From: Lachnospiraceae bacterium
Lineage (GTDB): Bacteria > Bacillota > Clostridia > Lachnospirales > Lachnospiraceae
Assembly (NCBI GenBank): GCA_018384375.1
Contig: JAHAYJ010000093.1
Location: forward strand, 30,496 to 94,495
Length of the DNA: 64,000 bases
Direction: 5' to 3'
Below, piece by piece: positions 36,301-45,611 of the stretch. The stretch's first letter is position 1. Every line of letters starts with the position of its first letter. The notes under the pieces are model-generated. The model did no database searches. It was not told the DNA's origin and worked only from the letters and a program-made list of their open reading frames with translations. The position numbers and the translations under genes are program-made.

Positions 36301-36836
36301 ACATCCCTAATTGCGATTTCCGTAGCAATTTGAACCTTCCAGTCAGCCTCATTTTTTCTGACCGGGGTAATATAAATTCCATCTGAGAGAACATGATCCC
36401 CGTTCCTGCTCTTCCACCAGATATTTCTGTATATTCCTGCTCCGGAATACCATCTGGTGTTCAAGGACTGGTAGACCACCCTGACATATACTTCATTCAG
36501 TCCACTTTTCAGCAGAGGAGTAATCTCCATTTCAAAAGTAGAATATCCATATTTCCACTCCCCGGCCAGACTGCCGTTAACAAACACAGCGGTATCCATA
36601 TATACACCGTCAAACCGAAGGCAGATCTCTTCCTCCGGTCCCGGTTTCTCCATCTGAAATTCCTTATGATACCACCCAATACTGTCACGATAAAGGTGAT
36701 GCACATCATAGATCATATAGTCATGAGGAATATCTACTTTTTGAAAAAGAGCATTTTGTGGTATCTGTTTGTTCTTTTCATCAAGCTCCTGTTCACAGAA
36801 TTCCCAGCCTTCATTCCATAGTTTCTTTGCAGCCAC
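33315..36836 (-). CDS. GH2 family glycoside hydrolase, large multi-domain
   Basis: A 1173-residue retaining glycosidase (beta-galactosidase/beta-mannosidase group). N-terminal sugar-binding and Ig-like domains precede the TIM barrel, with acid/base E392 in WSIGNEIQ and nucleophile E471 in GSETAS. After the barrel come a DUF4982-like part and Big-type domains, then two consecutive C-terminal beta-sandwich modules (about 930-1045 and 1050-1170) that resemble CBM6-type binding domains, each containing a NFGDFGTDEI-like or DFGEQGTNEI segment. No signal peptide is visible, so it should act inside the cell. Subsite specificity cannot be read. It shares the transcript with the chemoreceptor upstream (49 bp) and touches the GH1-ManA start. 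Confidence 0.88.
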   Translation of the reverse strand: MAAKKLWNEGWEFCEQELDEKNKQIPQNALFQKVDIPHDYMIYDVHHLYRDSIGWYHKEFQMEKPGPEEEICLRFDGVYMDTAVFVNGSLAGEWKYGYSTFEMEITPLLKSGLNEVYVRVVYQSLNTRWYSGAGIYRNIWWKSRNGDHVLSDGIYITPVRKNEADWKVQIATEIAIRDVQDACFYLKQTVLDSRGNKIGEDEKQIKTSGSQDKEPGRTMTVQQEIDSVYRPALWDIGQGNLYCLRTELWKNEKLLETEEQKFGFKTMEFLPDKGFFLNGRHVKINGVCEHHDFGCLGAAFSRAAARRKLILLRKMGVNAIRTSHNMPAPELMDLADEMGFLVNSEAFDMWEKPKTTYDYARFFNEWFEKDVEAWVRRDRNRASLMMWSIGNEIQDTLVPERGVEITKALRDAVRKYDYQSHAPVTLGSNFLKWENPQKCADELDCVGYNYSEYLYDQHHKEHENWIIYGSETASILSSRGIYHFPIEKSILTDEDEQCSALGNSITGWGAKSYEACIGDDRDASYSMGQFLWTGFDYIGESTPYETKNSYFGQIDTAGFPKDAFYIFQSEWTDYHKDPMVHVFPYWDFGEGQDIDVQVCSNAPAVELFVNGRSIGKHKIDHGHGRDQIGRWKVPYEKGEITAIAYDENGKEIARKSRRSFGDACRITAQPDKLELQADGQDMTFVEISVCDREGNPVENAKNRIHVEVTGAGRLLGLDNGDSADFDEYKGKSRRLFGGKLLAVIGSKKQKGEVNITLSSPGMETYKLVLQAVDSPCPEGVAAKEENKDVPVYGGGSKGKLLALGEGEIPVRKLELILEGDPVLSKEQPEITVRAIIYPENTSYRELEWRATNDTGIDVNYVELLPEGNTVKVLAEGDGRFWLKCFARNGGSGVSVQSAIELKAEGIGKAFLNPYEEIPAGLCEYRSEQCGEGIEHGIGFLGTEDGEGYCVAGFTSLNFGDFGTDEITLPIFANTNHPVTFQIWEGNPEEVGSEMLADCYYFKPPQWMVFQEESYKLSHRIRGNAQIYIVTAYNFQLRGIYFKKEEKAYTLLKAAECDRIYGDVYRIQEDKVEQIGNNVTLEFENMDFGEQGTNEITICYRSVQELNPVQIRFTGEGMGSIQVVEADLREDYGEQTFRIETLTGKGKLEFIFLPGSCFDFHWFQFKKISNKEEK

Positions 36837-36884
36837 CTCTTCTGTCCTCCAGCTACATTGCTTTATCTCATCTCATACATCCAA

Positions 36885-39011
36885 TCAAAGTCTGAATTTA
36901 TCAATTGATCTATCCAGCTCTTCCGCTTCTTTTTTCAATTCCTCCGCCTTAAGTGCCAGCTTGCTGATCACTCCTGTCTGTTCACCAAGCGTTGCGGTAA
37001 CCTCCTGCGTAGATGCTGCCACCTGCTCAGACACAGAAGAAATATTCTGGATAGAGTCCTGTACCTGAACCTTTTCATCCGTAATCTGTCCAAGGCGCTC
37101 AATAATCATACGAATGCCTTCTACCAGTTCTCCTACACAGTTCTGAATCTGTCCAAAAACTTCCACCGTCTGTTGCAGAGCCCTTGCCTGTTCCATGACC
37201 ATGATCTCCGCTTTCTTAGCAGAATCTGTTGTCTTTTGGGTTGTGCTTCCGATACCCGAGACGATGTCCTGAATCTTGTTTCCGGATTCCTTGGATTGAT
37301 CTGCAAGCTTTCTGATCTCCTCAGCAACCACCGCAAAGCCTCTTCCCGCTTCTCCTGCTCTCGCCGCCTCAATAGATGCATTAAGAGAAAGCAGATTTGT
37401 CTGTCCCGCAATGCTGTTGATCACCTCCACAAAGCTCTTAATCTCCTCAGAACTCTTCTGGACCTCATCGATATCCTCTACCAGCACTCTTGTCAGGTCA
37501 ACCGTAGAATCACTCTTTTCGTTCAGCTGCCGAACAATTTCCTTCCCCTTGCCGACTGCTTCTATTGCTCTGTCAGCTGCTATTTCCATCTGATCTGTCT
37601 GGTTAGTCACCATGGTGATATTATCAGAAAAAACAGTCATCTTCTCATTACTGTTTTCTGTTTCCTCTGCCTGAGACTGAACGCCTTTTGCAACATCATC
37701 CATCGCCTGAGAAGTGTTTCTGATAGAGTCATTAATTCTTTCGGTACGATCTGATACATCCGCCGCCATCTCGTTTACCTTAAGGCCAAACTTCTTCATA
37801 TCCTGCATCAGCGTCCGCATGCTGTCAAGCATCTTATTCAAGCTGCGCGACAGGGTGCCGAATTCATCCTTACGCTTTGTTTCAAAGCTACTGCTCAGAT
37901 CACCTTCCGCCATCTTTGAGATACCTGCAGTCATAACCTTTACTTCCCGGCTGATACCGGCGGAAATGAAAGCCCCTGTAGCAAGTGCCGCTGCCGCTGC
38001 CAGAATAACCATAATTATCGTAATTGTCCGGATGGAATTAGCCTGTCCCATCAGATTGCTTCTGGGAATTAAGGTACAGATCATAATTCCGGTATTTCCC
38101 ACGGGAGTTGCTATGTAAACATATTTTTTACCGTTTACCCTCACTTCGTCGCTGACTGTTTCCTCAGTTTCTTTTGTGTTTTCATAGTAATCATGTCCCA
38201 CAAAGTAATGATCCGCAACCACTTCCTCTTCATGTCCTTTGACAGATATCACTTCGCGTCCGTCCGGTGTGACCAGTGCTCTGACACTACCTTCTCCGAA
38301 ATCCATCTGCTCAAGCATGTCCACTGCAACATCCATGCTCACATCAAACACAAGATAAGAATCCTGTTTTACAAATCTCTGATAAAAAACAAGTGCATAT
38401 TTTTCCTCTGTACTGTTCAGACTACTGTCAATATAGCTGTGGTATCCAAGCCATGCATTTCTGAGGGACTTATTCTCTGCAAAATATTGTCCTTCTGCAG
38501 ATGATATAAAGTCCTCATGCGGTGCTTCACTCATTTTACCTGTCAATGATGTCAGATAGGAACCACCTTCGGGAATAACACTATAGCTGTACATATATTT
38601 ATTGGTTGCCTTTACATTTCCTAACAGAGACTTTGCATTCCGGAATATCTCCATTGACTCTGCATCCTGTTTTTTATAGTATTTCTCATAATAGTCGGAT
38701 ACGTCTCCGTTTCCGATGAGTTCAAGTGCTTTAGAAGAAAGAGAATTACAAATGAGATTGCAGTACTTACCCACCGCTGAAACGGTTGACTCTGCAGACT
38801 CCTGATATTTAGAAATCATACCGGATGCTGCCGTATTGTAGCATACGATTCCCAGAACTACCATCATAGCCACAGGCACGAGAAAACCGACCAACAGTGT
38901 CTGCATAATACTGTGCTTACCACCAATCCGAACGTTCTTTAAGGCCGGAAGAACCGCCTTTAAATTTAATTTAGGGGCAGATTTCACTTTTTCTTTCCGC
39001 TTTCTTTTCAT
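36885..39011 (-). CDS. Methyl-accepting chemotaxis protein
   Basis: A 708-residue chemoreceptor. Basic start, membrane helix at about 38-60, a large extracellular Cache-type sensor (about 65-320) with [20 protein letters not shown], a second helix, HAMP, and the signalling domain with the hairpin tip [17 protein letters not shown] and [13 protein letters not shown]. Receptors of this sort couple ligand binding to CheA/CheW. It sits inside the carbohydrate operon between an acetylesterase (17 bp upstream) and GH2, so it may sense a locus product such as a sugar or acetate (inference). No che or flagellar genes are in the window. Confidence 0.93.
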   Translation of the reverse strand: MKRKRKEKVKSAPKLNLKAVLPALKNVRIGGKHSIMQTLLVGFLVPVAMMVVLGIVCYNTAASGMISKYQESAESTVSAVGKYCNLICNSLSSKALELIGNGDVSDYYEKYYKKQDAESMEIFRNAKSLLGNVKATNKYMYSYSVIPEGGSYLTSLTGKMSEAPHEDFISSAEGQYFAENKSLRNAWLGYHSYIDSSLNSTEEKYALVFYQRFVKQDSYLVFDVSMDVAVDMLEQMDFGEGSVRALVTPDGREVISVKGHEEEVVADHYFVGHDYYENTKETEETVSDEVRVNGKKYVYIATPVGNTGIMICTLIPRSNLMGQANSIRTITIIMVILAAAAALATGAFISAGISREVKVMTAGISKMAEGDLSSSFETKRKDEFGTLSRSLNKMLDSMRTLMQDMKKFGLKVNEMAADVSDRTERINDSIRNTSQAMDDVAKGVQSQAEETENSNEKMTVFSDNITMVTNQTDQMEIAADRAIEAVGKGKEIVRQLNEKSDSTVDLTRVLVEDIDEVQKSSEEIKSFVEVINSIAGQTNLLSLNASIEAARAGEAGRGFAVVAEEIRKLADQSKESGNKIQDIVSGIGSTTQKTTDSAKKAEIMVMEQARALQQTVEVFGQIQNCVGELVEGIRMIIERLGQITDEKVQVQDSIQNISSVSEQVAASTQEVTATLGEQTGVISKLALKAEELKKEAEELDRSIDKFRL

Positions 39012-39028
39012 ATAATTGTCCTCACTTT

Positions 39029-40153
39029 TTATTCGGAGCCAATGACAGAAACAAGGTAAAATGGTACTACATCATTTTCATGCGCTTCTGTAATACAGAT
39101 CTCAACCTTGTGCATTCCGGGCTCCATGTGCCTTGTTATGGTATCAATATACAGACAGTCTCCCCAGTCCTCTTCAAAATTTCCATCCAGAACAACTGCG
39201 TCTTTTTCTCTGCCGTCCACTATGACCCTTGCAACAGGTGTAGGTTGTTTGACAGACTTTCGATACTGCACTGCGATTCCTGTACATGCAATGTCAAAGC
39301 TGATCTTATCTCCCTCATGAGCTGCCGTCCAGCCATTCCTAAAAATGTCGCGGATATCACTCTGAGGCTCCGTATCAGGCTCAAATCCTTCCAATTTCGG
39401 AGTGGAATTCCCATTCTGATACCTGATGGAATTCTCATAAGCATTGGCTGTAACCGGTTTCGGCAGTTTTCCATCCGCAAAAGCTTCCTCCTCTTCCTTG
39501 TCAATCTCCTCATAGATCCTCTCAAGGAAATCCGTAATCACCTTTGCAACAAGAGCGTGCCCTTCATCATTGGGATGCAGATTATCCGGTGTGATCTCAC
39601 TTCTCTCAATTCGTCCGTTTTCAATTTCGGGCCAGATAGTGGCTTTCATACTCACCATGGGAAGCTGATAGGCTTTTGCTATTTTCAGATGCATTTCCTC
39701 CGCATTCAGACCGTCGTCATATTTCACATTATTCATGAGGAGTACTGCAGGTTTGCAACAATTTCCGTAGCTTTTCCTGATCAGACCCTCGTAGGTCTCC
39801 TCAAAGAATTCCGTATTTTCATCATTCACGGCAAATTCAATGAGCATAAAATCCGGCTCATACTTCAATAAATGATCTTCTACTCTTGAAACGCCAAACT
39901 GGGAAGTGGTTCCACCGATTCCTGCATTGATAAACTTCACCTTTGACTGGGGAAATTTTTCCTTCCACCATTCATATACAAGATAAGCATAACATGTTTC
40001 AGGCTTTGAGGAAAGACTTCCTTGTGTAATTGATCCCCCCAGAAAGCCTGTTGTGATCTCCTTTCCTTCTCTCGCCCTCCTCATGCATTCCTTAATTCGA
40101 TTCCAGTTTCCTCTGTTAATCATTCCATTTTTCGTCTGAATATGATATTTCAT
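39029..40153 (-). CDS. SGNH/GDSL acetylesterase, CE17-like
   Basis: A 374-residue SGNH hydrolase. Block I is [10 protein letters not shown] (Ser 41), the oxyanion residues G80 ([12 protein letters not shown]) and N110 (FAVND) are present, and block V is [12 protein letters not shown] (Asp 190, His 193). After residue 235 a beta-sandwich module follows. An N-terminal SGNH domain with C-terminal CBM35-like module is the architecture described for Roseburia CE17 acetylmannan esterases; CE2 has the opposite order. It has no signal peptide and probably deacetylates imported manno-oligosaccharides. It lies 75 bp downstream of GH130, across a hairpin. Confidence 0.82.
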   Translation of the reverse strand: MKYHIQTKNGMINRGNWNRIKECMRRAREGKEITTGFLGGSITQGSLSSKPETCYAYLVYEWWKEKFPQSKVKFINAGIGGTTSQFGVSRVEDHLLKYEPDFMLIEFAVNDENTEFFEETYEGLIRKSYGNCCKPAVLLMNNVKYDDGLNAEEMHLKIAKAYQLPMVSMKATIWPEIENGRIERSEITPDNLHPNDEGHALVAKVITDFLERIYEEIDKEEEEAFADGKLPKPVTANAYENSIRYQNGNSTPKLEGFEPDTEPQSDIRDIFRNGWTAAHEGDKISFDIACTGIAVQYRKSVKQPTPVARVIVDGREKDAVVLDGNFEEDWGDCLYIDTITRHMEPGMHKVEICITEAHENDVVPFYLVSVIGSE

Positions 40154-40196
40154 TGCTTTTCTCCCATATCACTATTTTTATTGTAAAATACAGTAT

Positions 40197-40225
40197 AAAA
40201 GGGCCTGCATACTGCAGACCCTTTT
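40197..40225 (-). terminator. Hairpin between GH130 and the acetylesterase gene
   Basis: A 13-bp near-perfect stem (40213-40225 with 40197-40209, one G-U pair in minus-strand RNA) with a 3-nt loop and four T. Probable partial terminator that sets the ratio of transporter/phosphorylase genes to the downstream genes. Confidence 0.75.
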
Positions 40226-40228
40226 CTC

Positions 40229-41251
40229 TTACCTTCTGCCGATCTCTGTATCGGATTCTGTTACCACGCTGTGTTCCTTAATGTAAGCCATAATGTCTTC
40301 AAATTGTGTAAATGCAAGACCAACATAGCTGTCAGCGCATCCATAATAAATAGCAATCTTTCCACTCTCAGGGTCATGAATGGTTGCACAAGGGAAGCAC
40401 ACGTTAGGAACGAAGCCTCTCTCTTCATACCACTCTTCCGGAGTCAACAGGAAGTTTTCACATCTGTACTTCACAATGGAAGGATTCTCTAAATCCAGAA
40501 TAGCACCGCCGATAGAATAAACAAAACCATTACAGGTTCCACTCACACCATGATAGAAGAGCAACCAGCCTTCACTTGTTTCAATAGGAGCTGCACCACC
40601 ACCAATCTTAACGGACTCCCACCATTCGCTTCCTTTTCCCATCACATGTCTATGCTTTCCCCAGTATACCAGATCCGGGCTTTCACTTAAGAAGATGTCT
40701 CCGAAAGGTGTATGTCCACTGTCTGAAGGACGGCTCAGCATACAGAAATTACCGTTAATTTTTCTGGGGAAGAGAACTGCATTTCTGTTGTAGGGAATAA
40801 ACGGATTCTCAAGCCTTGTAAAGGTCTTGAAGTCAGTCGTCTTAGCCATTCCGATTGCAGCTCCGTAGAAATCCTGGCACCAGATAATGTAATAGGTATC
40901 TTCCACCTTAACCAGTCTGGGGTCATAAGCATATTTCGGCATGAAAGGTTTACCCTCTTCATCTACAAAAGGAATCTTATCCTTGTCAAAATCCCAGTGA
41001 ATTGCATCTTTGCTTCTTCCCATATAGATATAAGGAATACCGTTTGTCTGTTCCCCGCGGAACACCCCGATAAATTCATCCCCGTAAGGCATTACCGCAC
41101 TGTTGAAAATTCTTGCCACATTTTCAACCGGATTTCTTCCGATAATCGGATTTTCCGTGTATCTCCAGATCGGAGCTCCTGTCAGATTTGCAGGCTTTTC
41201 CTGCCAGGGCACATTTTTTACCGCAGGGGCAATCATTTTAGGTTTACTCAT
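40229..41251 (-). CDS. Beta-1,4-manno-oligosaccharide phosphorylase (GH130_2-like)
   Basis: A 340-residue five-bladed beta-propeller phosphorylase. The catalytic Asp is D110 in YDPRLVKV. WWESVKIGGGAAPIETSEGWLLFYHGV is the family pattern. GH130_2 members release mannose-1-phosphate from the non-reducing end of beta-1,4-manno-oligosaccharides. Cytoplasmic (no signal). It is paired with the GH130_1 gene 25 bp upstream, the arrangement known from Ruminococcus albus and Roseburia mannan loci. Confidence 0.9.
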   Translation of the reverse strand: MSKPKMIAPAVKNVPWQEKPANLTGAPIWRYTENPIIGRNPVENVARIFNSAVMPYGDEFIGVFRGEQTNGIPYIYMGRSKDAIHWDFDKDKIPFVDEEGKPFMPKYAYDPRLVKVEDTYYIIWCQDFYGAAIGMAKTTDFKTFTRLENPFIPYNRNAVLFPRKINGNFCMLSRPSDSGHTPFGDIFLSESPDLVYWGKHRHVMGKGSEWWESVKIGGGAAPIETSEGWLLFYHGVSGTCNGFVYSIGGAILDLENPSIVKYRCENFLLTPEEWYEERGFVPNVCFPCATIHDPESGKIAIYYGCADSYVGLAFTQFEDIMAYIKEHSVVTESDTEIGRR

Positions 41252-41276
41252 TGTTTCCTCCTCATATTAAGTATTT

Positions 41277-42455
41277 TTATTTCTGTGTTGCTAAAAACTC
41301 AAGGTTTTTCTTGATCAGATCACATCTCTGTGCCACGCATTCCACAGAACGAAGCGGATCCTTTGGTGTATGGAATACATAATCGATCAGCTTATCGATT
41401 GTAGTTGTTGCCACATGCATTCTGGTATCACTGGAGGCATAGTAGATGTATACATCCCCATTATCTCTCGCGATAGCACCATTTGTAAAGACCACATTTG
41501 AAACATCTCCGACCCGTTCTGCTCCTCTGGGTCCGATCAACAGTCCTGATGGCTCTGCAATCACCTTTGAAGGATCATTCAGGTCAGTGGCAAATGCATA
41601 AATGACATATCTTAAGCCTGCTGCTGTATTTCTGACCCCGTGTGCAATATGGATCCAGCCCTTTTCCGTCTTAATCGGAACTGCACCCGCTCCGTTTTTA
41701 GACTCGGTGATCGTGTGATACTTGCGGAGACTTGTCATCTTTTCCTCATCAATTACAGCATGCTCAATATCATCGCAAAGGCCGAAACCGATACCGCCAC
41801 CTGATCCCGTCTCAATAAAATCATCCATAGGTCTTGTGTAGAATGCATATTTTCCATTTACAAATTCAGGATGCAGAACCACATTTCTCTGCTGAGGGGA
41901 ATTCAAGGTTGTGAGATTATCTAGTCTCTCCCAGGTTTTCAAATCCTTGGTACGCACAATCCCGGCAGCAGCAACTGCGGCAGAGAGATCGTTTACGGAA
42001 GTATCTTTGCTCTCAGAGCAGAACACACCATAAATATAGCCATCCTCGTGCTTGGTGAGACGCATATCATATACATTTGTTTCCTCAGGACAGGTATCCG
42101 GCAGTAAAATAGGATAATCCCAGAATTTGAAACCGTCTATCCCATTATCGCTTTCGGCAACACCAAAGAAAGACTTCCTGTCGTCTCCCTCAATTCTTGC
42201 CACCAGATAAAACTTACCATTTAATTCAATCGCTCCGGAATTCATCACAGCATTGATTCCAAGCCTCTTCATAAAATAAGGATTGGTTTCCGGATTCAGA
42301 TCATACTGCCAGGTAAGCGGAATATGTTCTCTTGTAAGAACAGGGTATTTATACTTATCGTAAACACCATTATAAAAGTCCGGGTCAATCTCATTCTTTC
42401 GGTTAATGAGAGCTTCGTATTTTTCAAGCTCCTCATAATATTTTTGATTCAACAT
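41277..42455 (-). CDS. 4-O-beta-D-mannosyl-D-glucose phosphorylase (GH130_1)
   Basis: A 392-residue phosphorylase, longer at the N-terminus than its neighbour. The catalytic Asp is D130 in [26 protein letters not shown] and [16 protein letters not shown] are subgroup features. It phosphorolyses mannosyl-glucose to mannose-1-phosphate and glucose. It acts on the product of the epimerase encoded 15 bp upstream, so the two genes form one pathway step. Confidence 0.92.
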   Translation of the reverse strand: MLNQKYYEELEKYEALINRKNEIDPDFYNGVYDKYKYPVLTREHIPLTWQYDLNPETNPYFMKRLGINAVMNSGAIELNGKFYLVARIEGDDRKSFFGVAESDNGIDGFKFWDYPILLPDTCPEETNVYDMRLTKHEDGYIYGVFCSESKDTSVNDLSAAVAAAGIVRTKDLKTWERLDNLTTLNSPQQRNVVLHPEFVNGKYAFYTRPMDDFIETGSGGGIGFGLCDDIEHAVIDEEKMTSLRKYHTITESKNGAGAVPIKTEKGWIHIAHGVRNTAAGLRYVIYAFATDLNDPSKVIAEPSGLLIGPRGAERVGDVSNVVFTNGAIARDNGDVYIYYASSDTRMHVATTTIDKLIDYVFHTPKDPLRSVECVAQRCDLIKKNLEFLATQK

Positions 42456-42470
42456 ATTAAACCTCTTTTC

Positions 42471-43634
42471 TCAACTTCTTTTGATGACTTCAAAACACAT
42501 TCTGCCGTTATGATAAGGGCATTTCCAGGGCTCCACAATCGGTCTTCCCGGATAAGGATTTCCGTTTTCGTCTACCTCCCAGAACCACTCCGATCCGGAA
42601 CGCTTGTCAATCACATATTCTTTAATAAACTCCCACTCATTTTGGGCTGCTTCCAGATATTCCGGTTTATCGGGATTCATCTTCCAGCCATTCAAAAAGC
42701 CGACCACAGTCTCTGCCTGTACCCACCAGATCCTGTGTGTGTTCACTACACCCTTTTCACATTCATTGGCAAGAGAATGTCCGTCAAACGCAATTTTATA
42801 GATTTGTGCTGTCAGATCCTTTGTAATCGGAGTCATTTTTTCTTCATATTCCTTTTCTCCCAGCACCTCTACGCCTCTGTCAATCAGCCACGCTGTCTCA
42901 ATGTCATGTCCGTAGGAATGAAGGTCAATAATGGAATTCATTTTTGCATCAAAAAATACCTCCTGCCTGTGAAGCTTAGGATTGTATACCTTTTGTGCAA
43001 AAGTATCCATAATCCATTTCAGCCGCTCCTTCACCTCCGGAAGCTTTGCCACACGGTACAGCTCTGTATAGGCTTCAAACACATGCAACAGTGTATTCAT
43101 GGTCTTCTGGGCAATTACACCGTTTTCAGAGAGCTTATCATTCTCAATCTCATGGAATTCCTTGTCAAAAGCCTCCTTGTAACCAATGTCATCCGTACAT
43201 CTTTCTTCGATAATACGGAAGAGCCCTTTTGCCATGTTAAGTGCTTCTTCATCTCCTGACGCCTCATAATAGGAGGAAAGAGCATAGATGGCAAAGGCCT
43301 GATTGTAGGTATGTTTGGTGGTATCCTCAGGCTCACCATTATATTTGATTGACCAGAAAATACCCCCATTTTCCTTGTCCATGCAATGCTCTTTCATGAA
43401 AGCAAAGCCGTGCTTTGCCTCTTCCAAAAGACTTTCGTCTTTTAAAAGCGTATAGGCATTCGAAAAGAACCACAGAATACGGCTGTTCAAGATGCAGCCC
43501 TTCACTGCCTTTTTATCCAGCTTCAGATCGTAATCCATCCATCCGTAATATCCGCCGTATTCATCATCCCTGAGAGATTTCCAAAAGGGAATGATATTCT
43601 CAAGTAAGTGGGATTTTATCTCTTCCACCATCAT
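42471..43634 (-). CDS. Cellobiose 2-epimerase (mannobiose 2-epimerase)
   Basis: A 387-residue (alpha/alpha)6-barrel enzyme of the AGE superfamily. Conserved His residues are H184 (TLLHVF), H243 (SYGHDIE) and H375 (PYHNGRM), together with ESxxxW-like W303-W304. It flips C2 of the reducing-end sugar and so converts beta-1,4-mannobiose to mannosyl-glucose for GH130_1. The start ATGATG has GAGGAG upstream. Located directly after the transporter genes. The assignment to cellobiose 2-epimerase rather than N-acylglucosamine epimerase rests on context and the residue pattern. Confidence 0.88.
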   Translation of the reverse strand: MMVEEIKSHLLENIIPFWKSLRDDEYGGYYGWMDYDLKLDKKAVKGCILNSRILWFFSNAYTLLKDESLLEEAKHGFAFMKEHCMDKENGGIFWSIKYNGEPEDTTKHTYNQAFAIYALSSYYEASGDEEALNMAKGLFRIIEERCTDDIGYKEAFDKEFHEIENDKLSENGVIAQKTMNTLLHVFEAYTELYRVAKLPEVKERLKWIMDTFAQKVYNPKLHRQEVFFDAKMNSIIDLHSYGHDIETAWLIDRGVEVLGEKEYEEKMTPITKDLTAQIYKIAFDGHSLANECEKGVVNTHRIWWVQAETVVGFLNGWKMNPDKPEYLEAAQNEWEFIKEYVIDKRSGSEWFWEVDENGNPYPGRPIVEPWKCPYHNGRMCFEVIKRS

Positions 43635-43668
43635 CGTACTATCTCCTCTTTTCAGTAAAAACTAGTCA

Positions 43669-44517
43669 TTAACCCTTAACAGCACCCGCGGTAAGTCCGC
43701 TGTAGATCTGCTTCTGGCAGGTGATAAACACAATCAATGCCGGAAGCAATGAAATGATAACACCTGCACAGATCAGATTATATTTGCTACCCAAAGGTCC
43801 TACGAAGGTATAAAGGGAGGTTGCCACCGTAGGAAGTGTCTTTTTATCCTGCAGATATAAGTTTGCGGAGTAGTACTCATTGTAAGTACCTACGCCCTTC
43901 AGAATACAGGACGTCACAATTGCCGGCTTCAACAGAGGAAGCAGAATCTTATAAAAAATTGTGAAATAAGATGCCCCGTCCATAATTCCGGATTCATCCA
44001 ACGAATAATCTATATTTTCAAAGAACTGGATATAAATATAGATGGAAATAACATCCGTACCACACATCATAACAATATAGCCCCAAAGGGAATTGATAAA
44101 GTGCAGATTATACATAATCTCATATACAGCTACCTGCATAGCAACACCGGGAAGCAAAGATGCAAACAAAAACAGGTTTCTGATCAGGTTATTCCCCGGA
44201 AACTTAAATCTGTCAAGAATGTAAGCAAGCTGTGTACCGATCAATACAGAGGCCACCAAAACACATACAAGGATAATTGCTGAATTGATAAACGCTTTCC
44301 CCATATTTGCCTTTTGAAAAGCTGTAATAAAATTTTCAAAGTTCAACCAGCTTTCAGGGAGAACCATTACATTGGTCTGCTGATATTCCACATCCGTTTT
44401 AAATGCAGTGATCACACAGGATACAATAGGCAGGATCGCCACAAATGAAAAGAATACCAGTGAAAGATATTTTAAAAATACTACTACATATTTTCCGATT
44501 TTCTGTAAAATAGTCAT
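43669..44517 (-). CDS. ABC transporter permease (CUT1, MalG-like)
   Basis: A 282-residue inner-membrane permease with six helices. The cytoplasmic EAA-loop reads ESGIMDGASYFTIFYKILLPLLKPA. It pairs with the preceding permease to form the channel for oligosaccharides delivered by the binding protein. It starts immediately after the preceding stop. No ATPase gene lies in the locus, so a shared MsmK-like ATPase elsewhere is expected. Confidence 0.92.
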   Translation of the reverse strand: MTILQKIGKYVVVFLKYLSLVFFSFVAILPIVSCVITAFKTDVEYQQTNVMVLPESWLNFENFITAFQKANMGKAFINSAIILVCVLVASVLIGTQLAYILDRFKFPGNNLIRNLFLFASLLPGVAMQVAVYEIMYNLHFINSLWGYIVMMCGTDVISIYIYIQFFENIDYSLDESGIMDGASYFTIFYKILLPLLKPAIVTSCILKGVGTYNEYYSANLYLQDKKTLPTVATSLYTFVGPLGSKYNLICAGVIISLLPALIVFITCQKQIYSGLTAGAVKG

Positions 44518-45522
44518 TTATCTTCCCGCCTTTCTAGCTGCCAGCTTTGCCAGCTTCTTATCACGTTTTGCGGTTGCATTTAAATCCTCATCCTCTGCAC
44601 TCTTGAATACATACTTAAAGAACAACTTCTGTAGAATCGTTGCTATAAAAATAATTACGAGCAGGACAATTGCCATAGCGGATGCAAGGCCAACCTTCTG
44701 CTGGGTATGTGCAATTTCATGCATTACCACAAAATAGGTTCCGGTTCCGTTTGCACCGCTGGTGATAACATAGGGCGGTTCAAATGCACTTAAGGAACCT
44801 GTTATGGATAAGATGACATTCAATGTGATAATTGTCTTAATACTTGGAAGGATAATATATCTAAACTGCTGGAATCGATTGGCACCATCCAGCATGGCCG
44901 CTTCATATAACTCCGAGTCCACAGACATGATGGCACCGATAAAGAGCACCATATTCTGACCGAAGTAACGCCATACAGAGGTACCCACCAGAGATATATT
45001 GTTTATACTCTGGTCCTTTAACCAGTAAGGTAAATTTTCGAGATCAAAGCCACACCACTGAAGCACTGTGTCAAATACGAAGCCTCTGGTGTAGAAGAAT
45101 TTAAAGATAAAACCGATTGCAATACCATTAATCAGATAAGGGAAAAACATGAAACCCTTAAAAATATTTCCACCCTTCACTTTAAAACTTAAAACAGTCG
45201 CAAGATACAGGGATAACGCCAACTGAATCACAGAACCAGCCATGTAATATAGGCTGAGCTTCAGCGCACCAAAACAGTCGTCTCTTTGAAATACCTTTAA
45301 ATAGTTTTTCAGCCCAACAAATTTTCTGGGCCCGATATACTTCATATTATAAAAACTAAAACCAAACATCTCTGCGAAAGGCAGATAAGTAAACGTAAAC
45401 AATAACAACAGCGGTATTACCATAAAAGCAACCATTACAAATACCTTCTGACCGTCCCTGCTTCTTGCCCACTGCCCAAATGTTCTCTTTTGCGGCCTCA
45501 CCGCCTGAGTCATTGCTGCCAT
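44518..45522 (-). CDS. ABC transporter permease (CUT1, MalF-like)
   Basis: A 334-residue permease, about seven helices, with the EAA-type motif LYEAAMLDGANRFQQFRYIILPSIK. The start is the ATG at 45522 with AGGAGG 9 nt upstream; a TTG at 45552 would put the stem-loop into the coding region. It is located after the binding protein, separated by an intercistronic hairpin. Confidence 0.92.
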   Translation of the reverse strand: MAAMTQAVRPQKRTFGQWARSRDGQKVFVMVAFMVIPLLLLFTFTYLPFAEMFGFSFYNMKYIGPRKFVGLKNYLKVFQRDDCFGALKLSLYYMAGSVIQLALSLYLATVLSFKVKGGNIFKGFMFFPYLINGIAIGFIFKFFYTRGFVFDTVLQWCGFDLENLPYWLKDQSINNISLVGTSVWRYFGQNMVLFIGAIMSVDSELYEAAMLDGANRFQQFRYIILPSIKTIITLNVILSITGSLSAFEPPYVITSGANGTGTYFVVMHEIAHTQQKVGLASAMAIVLLVIIFIATILQKLFFKYVFKSAEDEDLNATAKRDKKLAKLAARKAGR

Positions 45523-45544
45523 ACACTCTTTCCTCCTGATAATC

Positions 45545-45574
45545 TGAGCCAAGGAGATACCTCCCCTTGGCTCA
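45545..45574 (-). promoter_or_regulatory. Intercistronic stem-loop between binding protein and permease
   Basis: A perfect 10-bp stem (45545-45554 with 45565-45574) with 10-nt loop and no T tract. Such hairpins protect the upstream message so that the binding protein is made in excess. Confidence 0.75.
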
Positions 45575-45611
45575 ACTATTTATCACAAATACTGCTTTAG
45601 CAAGTTGCTAA

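Noticed and set aside
45545..45574. True terminator between binding protein and permease
   Set aside because: The stem has no T tract, and the permeases need to be expressed from the same promoter. An mRNA-stabilising hairpin is more likely.
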